Source: Sphingomonas kyeonggiensis (lineage in GTDB: Bacteria > Pseudomonadota > Alphaproteobacteria > Sphingomonadales > Sphingomonadaceae). Taken from it: a stretch of DNA of 64,000 nucleotides. Below are positions 52,851 to 60,644 of this stretch, piece after piece. The stretch is from contig NZ_JAUSTJ010000003.1 in NCBI RefSeq assembly GCF_030812785.1, forward strand, positions 558,001 to 622,000. Direction: 5' to 3'. Numbering within the stretch: position 1 is the first letter of the stretch; every line of letters starts with the position of its first letter. The translations under genes were made by a program, and so were the position numbers. The notes beneath the pieces were generated by a model. It saw only the letters and a list, made by a program, of their open reading frames with translations, did not search any database and was not told where the DNA came from.

Positions 52851-53502
52851 CGAGGCGACCGCCGCGTACATCGTCAAAGGAATGACCGAAGAGGGGTTCA
52901 CGGTCGATCGTGCCGACAACGGTCGCGACGGCCTGTTCCTCGCCAGCGACGGCAGCTACGATGCGATCGTGCTCGATCGCATGCTGCCCGGCATGGACGG
53001 CATGGCCGTGCTCGGCGCGTTGCGCGCCGCCAAGATCGAGACGCCCGTCATCATCCTCTCCGCGCTCGGCACGCCCGACGACCGGGTCGGCGGCCTGACC
53101 TCGGGCGCCGACGATTATCTGGTGAAGCCCTTCGCCTTTGCCGAGCTGCTCGCCCGCGTCCGCCTGCTGCTGCGCAAGCGCGGCGCCGTGGAGGGCGCTG
53201 TGACCAAGCTCATTTCCGCCGATCTCGAGATGGACCTGCTCTCGCGCCGGGTGAAGCGGGGTGCCCGGGTGATCGACCTGCAGCCGCGCGAATTCCGCCT
53301 GCTCGAATATTTCCTGCGCCATCCCGACCAGGTGATCACCCGCACCATGCTGCTCGAAGGCGTGTGGGACTATCATTTCGATCCCGGGACCAATGTGATC
53401 GACGTCCATATCAGCCGGCTCAGGAAGAAGCTGGACGACGGCGGCGAGCCGATCCTCCACACGATCCGCGGCGCCGGCTATCGCCTGGGCCCGGCGGCCT
53501 GA
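52819..53502 (+). CDS. OmpR/PhoB-family response regulator
   Basis: 227 residues: receiver domain with LLVEDDEAT, phospho-acceptor Asp53 (IVLDRMLPGMDG), Lys in LVKPFAFAEL, and a C-terminal winged helix (LQPREFRLLEYFLRHPDQVITR, NVIDVHISRLRKK, IRGAGYRLG, in parts). ATG 52819 is preceded by tggagag; a GTG at 52810 is also in frame. It overlaps the PDZ gene by 32 nt and is one base from the kinase gene. Target genes are unknown. Confidence 0.93.
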   Translation: MGHKLLLVEDDEATAAYIVKGMTEEGFTVDRADNGRDGLFLASDGSYDAIVLDRMLPGMDGMAVLGALRAAKIETPVIILSALGTPDDRVGGLTSGADDYLVKPFAFAELLARVRLLLRKRGAVEGAVTKLISADLEMDLLSRRVKRGARVIDLQPREFRLLEYFLRHPDQVITRTMLLEGVWDYHFDPGTNVIDVHISRLRKKLDDGGEPILHTIRGAGYRLGPAA

Positions 53503-53503
53503 C

Positions 53504-54865
53504 GTGACTCTCCGCTGGGGACAGCTCGCGCGCTCGGTGACCGCGCGCTTCGTGATCGTCGCCTTCCTGGTGCAGCTCACCGTCACTGGCGGCATCCTGC
53601 TGTTCGTCCAGCAATCGAGCGAGCGCGCGCTCGCCGCCGAGCAGAAGACCCTGGTGACCGAGCTGCGCGACGACCTGGTCTCGGCCTGGCATGCCGGCGG
53701 CGATGCCGGGCTGCGACGGATCATCGACGTGCGGCTGGAGCAGGCACATGCGAGCCCGCCGGTGATCCTGCTCGCCACCGCGAAGCAGGACCCGATCCGC
53801 GGCAACCTAGGTGACTGGCCGACGGTGATCCCGGCCGAGACCGACTGGCAGGCGATCGAGCTCTACCGCACGGGCAGCGACCGGCCCGAGCTGATGGGGG
53901 TCTCCTCGACCACGCTGCCGAATGGCGAGCTGCTGCTGGCCGGCCATGTCATCAGCTCGAGCGTCCGGCTGGCGCGGGTGAACGAGGAGGCGATCACCGC
54001 GGCGCTGGTGATCGGCGTGATCTTCGCGCTGCTGAGCGCGCTGCTGATCGGCCGGGTGCTCTCCAACCAGATCCAGGGCGTGGTGACCACCGCGCGCGAA
54101 GTGGGCGAGGGGCGGCTCGGCCGCCGCGTGCCGACCGACGGCAGCGGCGATGCGTTCGACGCGCTGGGCGAATCGGTCAACGCGATGCTCGACCGGATCG
54201 AGGCGCTGGTCTCGCAGCTGCGGATGATGACCGACGGACTGGCGCACGACCTGCGCTCGCCGGTGACGCGCATCAAGGTGTCGCTGGAGCGCGCGATCAT
54301 CGAGACCGAGGACGATACCGCGCTGGCGGCGCTGGAGCGTGTCTCGGGCGAGGCGGAGACCCTGCTCGGCATGCTCTCCACCGCGCTGCTGATCAGCCGG
54401 GCCGAGGCGGGGATCGGGCGCGACCGCTTCGTCGACACCGACATCGCCGCGCTGCTTGAGGACCTGGCCGAGGTCTATGGCCCGCTGGCCGAGGATCGCG
54501 GCTTCGAGATCGCGGTCGAGGCCGAACCCGGGCTGCACGCGCCGCTGCACCGCGAGCTGGTCGGCCAGGCGCTGGGCAACCTGATCGAGAACGCGACCAA
54601 ATATGCCGAGGGCGGGCACCATATCGTCGTGCGCGCCGCGCGCGAGGGAGGGGGGATCGCGCTGTCGGTGGCCGATGACGGGCCGGGCATTCCCGAGGAA
54701 CGCCGGGCCGAGGCGATGAGCCGGTTCGGCCGGCTCGATCCGGCGCGGCACGAGACGGGTTCCGGGCTGGGGCTGTCGCTGGTCGAGGCGGTGGCGCGGC
54801 TGCACCAGGGGAGCTTCGCGCTGGAGGATGCCGGGCCGGGGTTGCGGGCGGTGATGCGGTTTTAG
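53504..54865 (+). CDS. sensor histidine kinase
   Basis: 453 residues with two helices (about 13-35 and 164-184), a periplasmic sensor of ~125 residues between them, a HAMP linker, the H-box DGLAHDLRSPVTRIK with His248, and a complete ATPase domain (LIENATKYAEGG, VADDGPGIPEERR, GSGLGLSLVEAV). The periplasmic part has no known domain that I can name. GTG 53504 lies just after the regulator stop. It forms one unit with the PDZ protein and OmpR-type regulator. A repeat hairpin follows the stop. Confidence 0.92.
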   Translation: MTLRWGQLARSVTARFVIVAFLVQLTVTGGILLFVQQSSERALAAEQKTLVTELRDDLVSAWHAGGDAGLRRIIDVRLEQAHASPPVILLATAKQDPIRGNLGDWPTVIPAETDWQAIELYRTGSDRPELMGVSSTTLPNGELLLAGHVISSSVRLARVNEEAITAALVIGVIFALLSALLIGRVLSNQIQGVVTTAREVGEGRLGRRVPTDGSGDAFDALGESVNAMLDRIEALVSQLRMMTDGLAHDLRSPVTRIKVSLERAIIETEDDTALAALERVSGEAETLLGMLSTALLISRAEAGIGRDRFVDTDIAALLEDLAEVYGPLAEDRGFEIAVEAEPGLHAPLHRELVGQALGNLIENATKYAEGGHHIVVRAAREGGGIALSVADDGPGIPEERRAEAMSRFGRLDPARHETGSGLGLSLVEAVARLHQGSFALEDAGPGLRAVMRF

Positions 54866-54867
54866 AT

Positions 54868-55024
54868 TTCCCTCTACCGCTTTTGCGGGAGAGGGAGGGC
54901 GAGCATCGCGAGCCAGGGTGAGGGTGTGTGCTGGCCGCAAACGATCGGCTTGCCGCTCTTACAGCCCCTCACCCTTCCGCCGCTGCGCGGCTCCCTCCCT
55001 CTCCCGCAAAAGCGGGAGAGGGAA
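54868..55024. repeat. inverted repeat of the ctctcccgc family
   Basis: ttccctctaccgcttttgcg... (54868-54896) and the inverse ...cgcaaaagcgggagagggaa (ending 55024) form a ~29-bp stem with one mismatch around a 100-nt spacer. It fills the gap between the convergent kinase and small membrane protein genes and may end both transcripts. Confidence 0.8.
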
Positions 55025-55030
55025 TTGGTG

Positions 55031-55375
55031 CTACACCGCCAGCGCGTAGGTCATCACCAGCGCGGCCACCGTCATCAGCGACATCGCGGCGATGAAGGTG
55101 ACGTCTGCCATCCGCTCCAGCTCGTGGAGCCGCTTGGCCGGGCCGTGGCGGATCGCGAAATAGCTGGTCAGCGTCGCGATCAGGAACAGCACCGCGTCGA
55201 GCGCCAGCATGTCGTCGGCCAGGGTGTTGGCCTTGCGTACCGCGATCACCACGCGGAGGATGCCGATCGCGGTGAGGCAGACGCCGACCATCGCGGCCGC
55301 GATCGGGCAGATCATCCGGCAGGCACGCTCGTCGAGCGTGTAGGCGCTGTGGTGCTCCTGCGGCGGTCCCTTCAC
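55031..55375 (-). CDS. small membrane protein coupled to polysaccharide fusion gene
   Basis: 114 residues with about three helices (ICPIAAAMVGVCLTAIGIL, LALDAVLFLIATLTSYFAI, VTFIAAMSLMTVAALVMTY). No family is recognised. GTG 55375 overlaps the stop of the three-domain fusion gene by 4 nt (GTGA), so it is co-translated. In the pga system a small two-helix protein (PgaD) assists the GT2 synthase; this protein sits in the same position, which suggests but does not prove a similar helper role. Confidence 0.72.
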   Translation of the reverse strand: MKGPPQEHHSAYTLDERACRMICPIAAAMVGVCLTAIGILRVVIAVRKANTLADDMLALDAVLFLIATLTSYFAIRHGPAKRLHELERMADVTFIAAMSLMTVAALVMTYALAV

Positions 55376-58300
55376 TCGGCGGCAACCGGGATCCGGGTTT
55401 CCTCCTTGCCTTCGGGCGCGGCGACGGCCTGGGCCTCCACCCGGCCGCTCCGCTCGAGCTTGCCCCAGCCGACCCAGGGACCGCGGAGCGCATTGGCGAC
55501 GGCGCGGATCACCACCCAGTACATCAGCTGGCGATAGACGAAGCGCTGGGCGAGCAGCAGCAGCCCGGGATAGCGCTTCTCGCGCGCCTCCATGCGATAG
55601 GCGACCCAGCCGCACAGGAAGTCGATCCCGGTGAAGGCGATCCAGTAGATGCCCATGCGGATCACGTCGCTCTCGGTCTGCGCCCAGCCATGCTGCCAGA
55701 CGCGGAGCGCGGTGCCGAGGATCGAGGCGACCAGCGCCGCGTCGATCAGCGGCGAGATCAGCGCGAAGGCGATCTGGAACACCCAGGCCTGCGGGATGCC
55801 GACCAGCGCGAGCCCGGCGGGCTTGCGGGTGCGCAGGATCGCGCGGTGCTTCCACAGGCACTGGAGCGTGCCGAAGGCCCAGCGGAAGCGCTGCTTGGCG
55901 AGCGCGCCGAAGCTCTCCGGCGCCTCGGTCCAGGCGACCGCCTCGATGTCGTAGCCGACGCGCCAGCCCTTGCGCTGGATCGCGATGGTCAGGTCCTGGT
56001 CCTCGGCCAGCGTGTCGACCGGATAGCCCCCGACATCGTCCAGCGCCGCCTTGCGCCAGGCACCGACCGCGCCGGGGACGACCATGATCGCATCCAGGCT
56101 GGCGAGCGCGCGCCGCTCCAGATTCTGCGAGGTGACGTACTCGACCGCCTGCCAGCGGGTGACCAGGTTGATCCGGTTGCCGACCTTGGCATTGCCGGCG
56201 ATCGCGCCGATCTCGTCATCCTCGAACCAGCGGGCGAGGCGGGCGATGGTCAGCGGCTCGAACTGGGTATCGGCATCGAGCGCGATGACGATGTCGCCCT
56301 TGGCGAACTTCAGGCCCTGGTTGAGCGCGCGCGCCTTGCCGCCATTCTCCAGGGTGAGCAGCTTGACCCGCGACTCGTTCGAGAAGGCAACGCGGACGAC
56401 GTCGCTGGTGCCGTCCTTCGAGCCGTCGTCGAGCACGATGACTTCGACATCGACCTGCTCGCTGGCGAGGACGCGGCGGATCGAGCTCTCGATCACCTTG
56501 GCCTCGTTATAGGCAGGGATCAGCACCGAGACGAAGCGGCCGGGATCGATCGCGGGGGCGACCGGGCGGTTCTTCCTGCGGTTGCCGTTCACCGCCAGCG
56601 CGGCGAGGACGATGGCGCGGGCGATGCCCAGCGCGATCGCGGCGAAGAACAGCCACTTGAGCGCGAAGCCGATCATCGCGAGGACCAGGAAGATGCCGAC
56701 ATCGGTGCGCACGGCGACGAGGTCGGCGCCCTGCACCTTGGGCATCACCTGGTCACGGCTGAGGCCGGCGAGCTGTGAGACGGGGACGAACTGATAGCCC
56801 TTCGCCTTCAGCGCATCGATGATCCGCGGGAGCGCGGCGATGGTCTGCGAACGGTCGCCGCCGCCGTCGTGGAGCAGGATGATCTGGCCCGACTGCTCGT
56901 AATTGCCGACCTCCACCTCGCGCAGCACGGTATCGACGATCGCGTCGACGCCCGGACGCTGCCAGTCGTTCGGGTCCACGTGCAGGCCGACATTGGTGTA
57001 GCCGGCGCGCTGGGCGGTGAGCGCGGGGATCAGCTCGTCCGCGGTGGTCGGCTCGGCGTCGCCGAAATAGGGCGCGCGGAACAGCCGGACCGAGCGGCCG
57101 GTATAGGCCTCGATCAGCCGCTGGGTGGCGTTGAGCTCGATCCGGGTGCCGCGCGCCGAGGCGAGCGCCAGGTTCGGGTGGGTGAAGGTGTGGCTGCCGA
57201 TCTCGTTGCCCTCATCGACGACGCGGTTGACGAGGAAGGGCTCCGCCATCGCATTCTCGCCGATCATGAAGAAGGTGCCGGTGACCTGCTTCGCCTTCAG
57301 GATATCGAGGATCTTCGGCGTCCATTCGGGATCGGGGCCGTCGTCGAAGGTCAACGCGACCTTGCCGGGCATGTAGCCGGTGCGGGTGACGACATAGGGC
57401 GTCGGGAGCGACTGGAAGACCTCGTCGACGATCAGGCCATTGGGGTTCTGGACGATCGTGCGCGTGCCGGTGCTGGGCGTGCTGGTGATGCGCAGGATCT
57501 CGCCCGATCCCTCGACATCGACGTCGCCGACCGCCTCGATCCGGCGCAGATCGGGGATCCTGCCCGAATGCGCGGCGGCCAGCGCCGGCCAGAAGTTCGA
57601 GTCTTCGGAGCCGAGGCGCCACAGCGCGACACCGCCGACGCCGCGCAGATTCGCCGCGCGCAGCTGGTTCCAGGCGGTGGTGGCGTCGGCCATCCACACG
57701 GTGTGGGAGACGCCATTCTCCTCATAGGCGAAGCTCTGGTTGCCGCTCGCCTTGTCGAAGGTGACGGTCGCCTCGCTGTCATGCGCGATCAGCCAGGCTT
57801 CTTCGATCGAGATCGGATCGGCCTTGCCGGGGGCGGTCCAGTTATAGCCGTAGTTGGCGATGCCGACGATCAGCTTGTCGGCCGGTACCTGCTTCAGCGC
57901 GGCGTTCATCTGGTTGACGAACCAGGCCTGGCTGGCGATTGGACCGGGCGCGGTGACGGGCGCGTGCTCGTCATAATCCATCAGGATCAGCTTGTCGGTC
58001 GCGGCGGCATAGGCCTTCATGTCCCAGTCGTCGTCCTGGGCCGGCACGGTGACCGAGATGCTCATCTTCGCCGCGGCGAAGCGGGCATGGGCGTCGCGCA
58101 GCAGCGCCAGATAGCCGGGCTGGGCGGCGGTCGGCAGCTCCTCGAAGTCGAACACGGCGCCATCAGCCTTGCGCGCGACCAGGGTGCGCTGGAGATCATC
58201 GAGGAAGGCGGTGCGCGCCTTGGGATCGCGCAGCAGCGCGGCGGCGCCGGCGCTGTCCCAATTGTCGCCGGTGGCGTTCTGCACCATCGGCAGCACCTTG

Positions 58301-58737
58301 GGGCGCTTCGTCGCTGCGGCGATGATCGTGTCGAACTGCGGATCGGGGGTGACCGTGATCGCATGCTTCGCGCCGGTGACGCTGTAGAGCGCGGGCACGA
58401 CCCAATCGAGATCGTTGACATGGCGGCGCAGCGAGGCGCGGCTGGCATCGTCCCAGGGCACATAGAAGCCGACCGAGAGCGGCGCACTCGACGCGCTCGC
58501 CTTGCCGCGCGGCAGCCAGGAGGCGAAGCTGTGGCGCAGGTGATTGGCCTGCTGCTTCAGCGAGCGGGGCTGGGGATGCTCGCGGATCAGGGCGAGCGGG
58601 CCGGGGATCGGCACGCGCACGACCGTCATCGCAAACGCACCCGCCGCCAGCACGATCACCAGCAGCAGCGCGAAGAAGGCGCGCATCGTCCAGCGGTTCC
58701 GTCTGCCGCTCGCATCGAAGAAGATCGGACGTTCCAT
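55372..58737 (-). CDS. three-domain GH18-like / polysaccharide deacetylase / GT2 fusion
   Basis: 1121 residues. One helix at ~18-38 anchors it. Residues ~85-395 form a GH18/YaaH-like barrel with DGAVFDFE (192-199; catalytic Glu199). Residues ~455-660 form a NodB deacetylase: TFDDGPDP (463-470), zinc His516 and His520 (SHTFTH), RAPY (554-557), LLHD (621-624). Two helices follow, then a processive GT2 with LDDGS (Asp770/771), DAD (821-823), AED (911-913) and QRFRW (949-953), and four C-terminal helices. All catalytic motifs are intact. It likely makes, deacetylates and trims a beta-linked N-acetylhexosamine polymer. ATG 58737 is chosen because the anchor follows it. The small membrane gene is coupled downstream. 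Confidence 0.9.
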   Translation of the reverse strand: MERPIFFDASGRRNRWTMRAFFALLLVIVLAAGAFAMTVVRVPIPGPLALIREHPQPRSLKQQANHLRHSFASWLPRGKASASSAPLSVGFYVPWDDASRASLRRHVNDLDWVVPALYSVTGAKHAITVTPDPQFDTIIAAATKRPKVLPMVQNATGDNWDSAGAAALLRDPKARTAFLDDLQRTLVARKADGAVFDFEELPTAAQPGYLALLRDAHARFAAAKMSISVTVPAQDDDWDMKAYAAATDKLILMDYDEHAPVTAPGPIASQAWFVNQMNAALKQVPADKLIVGIANYGYNWTAPGKADPISIEEAWLIAHDSEATVTFDKASGNQSFAYEENGVSHTVWMADATTAWNQLRAANLRGVGGVALWRLGSEDSNFWPALAAAHSGRIPDLRRIEAVGDVDVEGSGEILRITSTPSTGTRTIVQNPNGLIVDEVFQSLPTPYVVTRTGYMPGKVALTFDDGPDPEWTPKILDILKAKQVTGTFFMIGENAMAEPFLVNRVVDEGNEIGSHTFTHPNLALASARGTRIELNATQRLIEAYTGRSVRLFRAPYFGDAEPTTADELIPALTAQRAGYTNVGLHVDPNDWQRPGVDAIVDTVLREVEVGNYEQSGQIILLHDGGGDRSQTIAALPRIIDALKAKGYQFVPVSQLAGLSRDQVMPKVQGADLVAVRTDVGIFLVLAMIGFALKWLFFAAIALGIARAIVLAALAVNGNRRKNRPVAPAIDPGRFVSVLIPAYNEAKVIESSIRRVLASEQVDVEVIVLDDGSKDGTSDVVRVAFSNESRVKLLTLENGGKARALNQGLKFAKGDIVIALDADTQFEPLTIARLARWFEDDEIGAIAGNAKVGNRINLVTRWQAVEYVTSQNLERRALASLDAIMVVPGAVGAWRKAALDDVGGYPVDTLAEDQDLTIAIQRKGWRVGYDIEAVAWTEAPESFGALAKQRFRWAFGTLQCLWKHRAILRTRKPAGLALVGIPQAWVFQIAFALISPLIDAALVASILGTALRVWQHGWAQTESDVIRMGIYWIAFTGIDFLCGWVAYRMEAREKRYPGLLLLAQRFVYRQLMYWVVIRAVANALRGPWVGWGKLERSGRVEAQAVAAPEGKEETRIPVAAE

Positions 58738-58920
58738 CGCCTCTGTGCCCTGTTCGCAATGTCTGGGTGGTGCGACGCCCGGCCCGAGGAGTGCAGGAGG
58801 GCCGGGCGCCGCTGGTTTGCCGGCCATGAACGCGAATATGGCCTGCCCTCTCCGGATAGCCCCGCCAGTCCTTCCCGGACCTGCCCGCGGCATTAACTTC
58901 CTGTCATGTCCGCTTTTCCG
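58738..58920. other. non-coding leader of the fusion gene
   Basis: About 180 nt between the fusion start and the terminator of the next minus-strand unit. I see no credible ORF. It presumably holds the fusion gene promoter; no clear -35/-10 pair stands out. Confidence 0.4.
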
Positions 58921-58961
58921 AAAAACGAAACGGCCGGCGCGAGGGGAGCGCGCCGGCCGTT
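58921..58961 (-). terminator. Rho-independent terminator of the receptor/PepSY unit
   Basis: aacggccggcgcg (58929-58941), loop aggggag, cgcgccggccgtt (58949-58961): a perfect 13-bp stem. Read on the minus strand it is followed by ttcgttttt, a good T-tract. It lies 90 nt after the stop of the 41-codon ORF and so closes the DUF2946-receptor-PepSY-peptide unit. Confidence 0.85.
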
Positions 58962-59050
58962 CAGATGTTGCGGGTGCAGGCTAAAGAGGGTTGCCTGCAC
59001 CCGCTGGCATCGCCCGGAACAGGGTAAGTCGGACGATACCGAATGCGGGG

Positions 59051-59176
59051 TCAGCGATGCGCCTGCGCTGCCGCCGATACATGCGCGATGCGTGCGTCGG
59101 CGGTGGACAAGGCGGCGGTGCCGGAGACGAGCGTGGCCAGCGCCAGCAGCGCGATCGCAATGCGGGGATTGGCCAT
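59051..59176 (-). CDS. 41-residue hydrophobic/secreted peptide
   Basis: A short ORF: N-terminus MANPRIAIALLALATLVSG, then TAALSTADARIAHVSAAAQ and AHR. It looks like a signal peptide or single membrane helix with a ~17-residue tail holding two His. Support for reality: a good Shine-Dalgarno (aggaga) 6 nt before the ATG, a position 85 nt after the PepSY stop, and a terminator after it. Its ribosome site is inside one arm of a perfect 13-bp inverted repeat (59183-59225). No family is recognised. It could be a small partner of the PepSY protein, a metal-handling peptide or a leader. Confidence 0.55.
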   Translation of the reverse strand: MANPRIAIALLALATLVSGTAALSTADARIAHVSAAAQAHR

Positions 59177-59182
59177 CTCTTG

Positions 59183-59225
59183 TCTCCTGTCTCACCGGTT
59201 CGCTTGCCGACCGTGAGACAGGAGA
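59183..59225 (-). promoter_or_regulatory. 13-bp hairpin covering ribosome site of 41-residue ORF
   Basis: On the minus strand, tctcctgtctcac (59225-59213) pairs perfectly with gtgagacaggaga (59195-59183) around a 17-nt loop. The second arm contains aggaga, the Shine-Dalgarno of the peptide ORF, 6 nt before its ATG. There is no T-tract after the stem, so it is not a terminator. It would block translation unless opened by a ribosome, protein, temperature or metal. Confidence 0.7.
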
Positions 59226-59261
59226 TAGGCCCTGCAAGATGTAACGGCGCTGGCCGGCGGG

Positions 59262-60644
59262 TTACAATTTGGACAGGCGGAGACCCATCCAGCGGGAAAG
59301 CTCCGGCGCCGTCCGGCGCGCGATGACTTCGAAGGCTATCGCGAGAGCCAGGGTGATCCCGAACAGCGGCATCAGCATGCCCAGCGCCACGGTCAGCCCG
59401 ACCAGCGCCCAGCTGTGCCGGAGCGGATCCTTCGCCGCCGGGGCGCCGAGCGCGCCCTCGGGGCGTCTCTGCCACCACAGCACCACGCTGGATACCGCCA
59501 GCGTCACCAGCCCGATCAGCACGAGCAGATTGACCAGCTGGTTGAGCAGGCCCAGCCACGCGCCTTCGTGCACCGCTACGCCGAAGCCCACCGCACGGTC
59601 GACCCAGTGGCGGTCGCCGAAGCTCTGCGATCCGATGACCGCGCCGTCGTCGCCGATCTCGACCGAGACACGCCTTGTGCGGTCCTCGGCCTGGGACTGC
59701 ACCAGCCAGCGGCCGCCGGCCTTGGTCGGCGGGCTGACCTCGGCCGGGGCGGCGAGGCCGAGCGTCATCGCCTTGTCGACCACCCGGTCGAGCGCCGGGC
59801 CCTTGGGGGCGACATGCGCCATGGTCATGCCCTGGTGCTCTGCATGCTCGTCGAGCATCGCCCGCACGCCCTTGTCGAGATCGGCGCGCGCCTGAGCGTC
59901 CGCCACCGATCCCGCCGACCAGTCCTGGCGGACCGCGGCGGTGCCGGTCACCACGCGGACCTGCTTGAGATAGTCGCCCCAGTTCTTCGCCCAGGGCAGG
60001 CCCGAGGCGATCAGGAACACCGCGCCGATCGACACCCACAGGCCGGTCACCGCGTGCATGTCGCGCCAGAAGACGCGCTTGCCGCCGCCGAGGCGCGGCC
60101 AGAGGATGCCGCCCAGTCCTTTCCCCTTGCGTCCGCGCGGCCACCACAGGAACAGGCCGGTGACGATCATCACGATCGTCCAGCAGGCGGCGATCTCGAC
60201 CAAGGCCGAGCCCCAGTCGCCGGCGAGCAGCTCGCCGTGCAGCCGGAAGATCACCCGCATGAAGCGATCCTCCTCGGGCACTGCCTTGAGCACCGCGCCG
60301 GTCTGCGGATGGACCCAGACCCGGCTCTCCTCCGCCCCTGCGCCGACCAGGAGCTGCACGGCATCGTCGGGCGCTTCGGGCAGCACATATTTGTGCAGCG
60401 CCGATCCCGGCACCTCTGCCGTGCCTGCCGCGACGATCTTTTCGGGCGCGAGCATCGGGACGCCCGGTTGCGCTACATGGGTGTATGGCGCGTAGAGCCA
60501 GCCTTCGATCTGCGGCTTGAACAGATAGATGCCGCCGGTCACCGACAGCCACAGGATGAAGGGCACGCAGAAGATGCCGGCATAGAAATGCCAGCGCCAC
60601 ACCGCGCGGAACCAGCGTTCGTGGCGGATCGCCTTCTCGCTCAC
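59262..60644 (-). CDS. PepSY-domain inner-membrane protein (PiuB-like)
   Basis: About 460 residues with four main helices. RHERWFRAVWRWHFYAGIF and PFILWLSVTGGIYLF at the start, DMHAVTGLWVSIGAVFLIASG in the middle and HEGAWLGLLNQLVNLLVLIG later are typical of the PepSY_TM family found beside TonB receptors; members are linked to reductive release of iron or copper from imported complexes. Start: GTG 60644 overlaps the receptor stop (GTGA); GTG 60653 is an alternative 9 nt earlier. It is the third gene of the unit. Confidence 0.9.
   Translation of the reverse strand: MSEKAIRHERWFRAVWRWHFYAGIFCVPFILWLSVTGGIYLFKPQIEGWLYAPYTHVAQPGVPMLAPEKIVAAGTAEVPGSALHKYVLPEAPDDAVQLLVGAGAEESRVWVHPQTGAVLKAVPEEDRFMRVIFRLHGELLAGDWGSALVEIAACWTIVMIVTGLFLWWPRGRKGKGLGGILWPRLGGGKRVFWRDMHAVTGLWVSIGAVFLIASGLPWAKNWGDYLKQVRVVTGTAAVRQDWSAGSVADAQARADLDKGVRAMLDEHAEHQGMTMAHVAPKGPALDRVVDKAMTLGLAAPAEVSPPTKAGGRWLVQSQAEDRTRRVSVEIGDDGAVIGSQSFGDRHWVDRAVGFGVAVHEGAWLGLLNQLVNLLVLIGLVTLAVSSVVLWWQRRPEGALGAPAAKDPLRHSWALVGLTVALGMLMPLFGITLALAIAFEVIARRTAPELSRWMGLRLSKL

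Noticed and set aside
56869..58896. 675-codon open frame opposite the three-domain fusion
   Set aside because: Antisense shadow; all motifs are on the minus strand.
59183..59225. Reading the 13-bp stem as a terminator for the PepSY gene
   Set aside because: No T-tract follows on the minus strand and a good terminator exists further on at 58921-58961.
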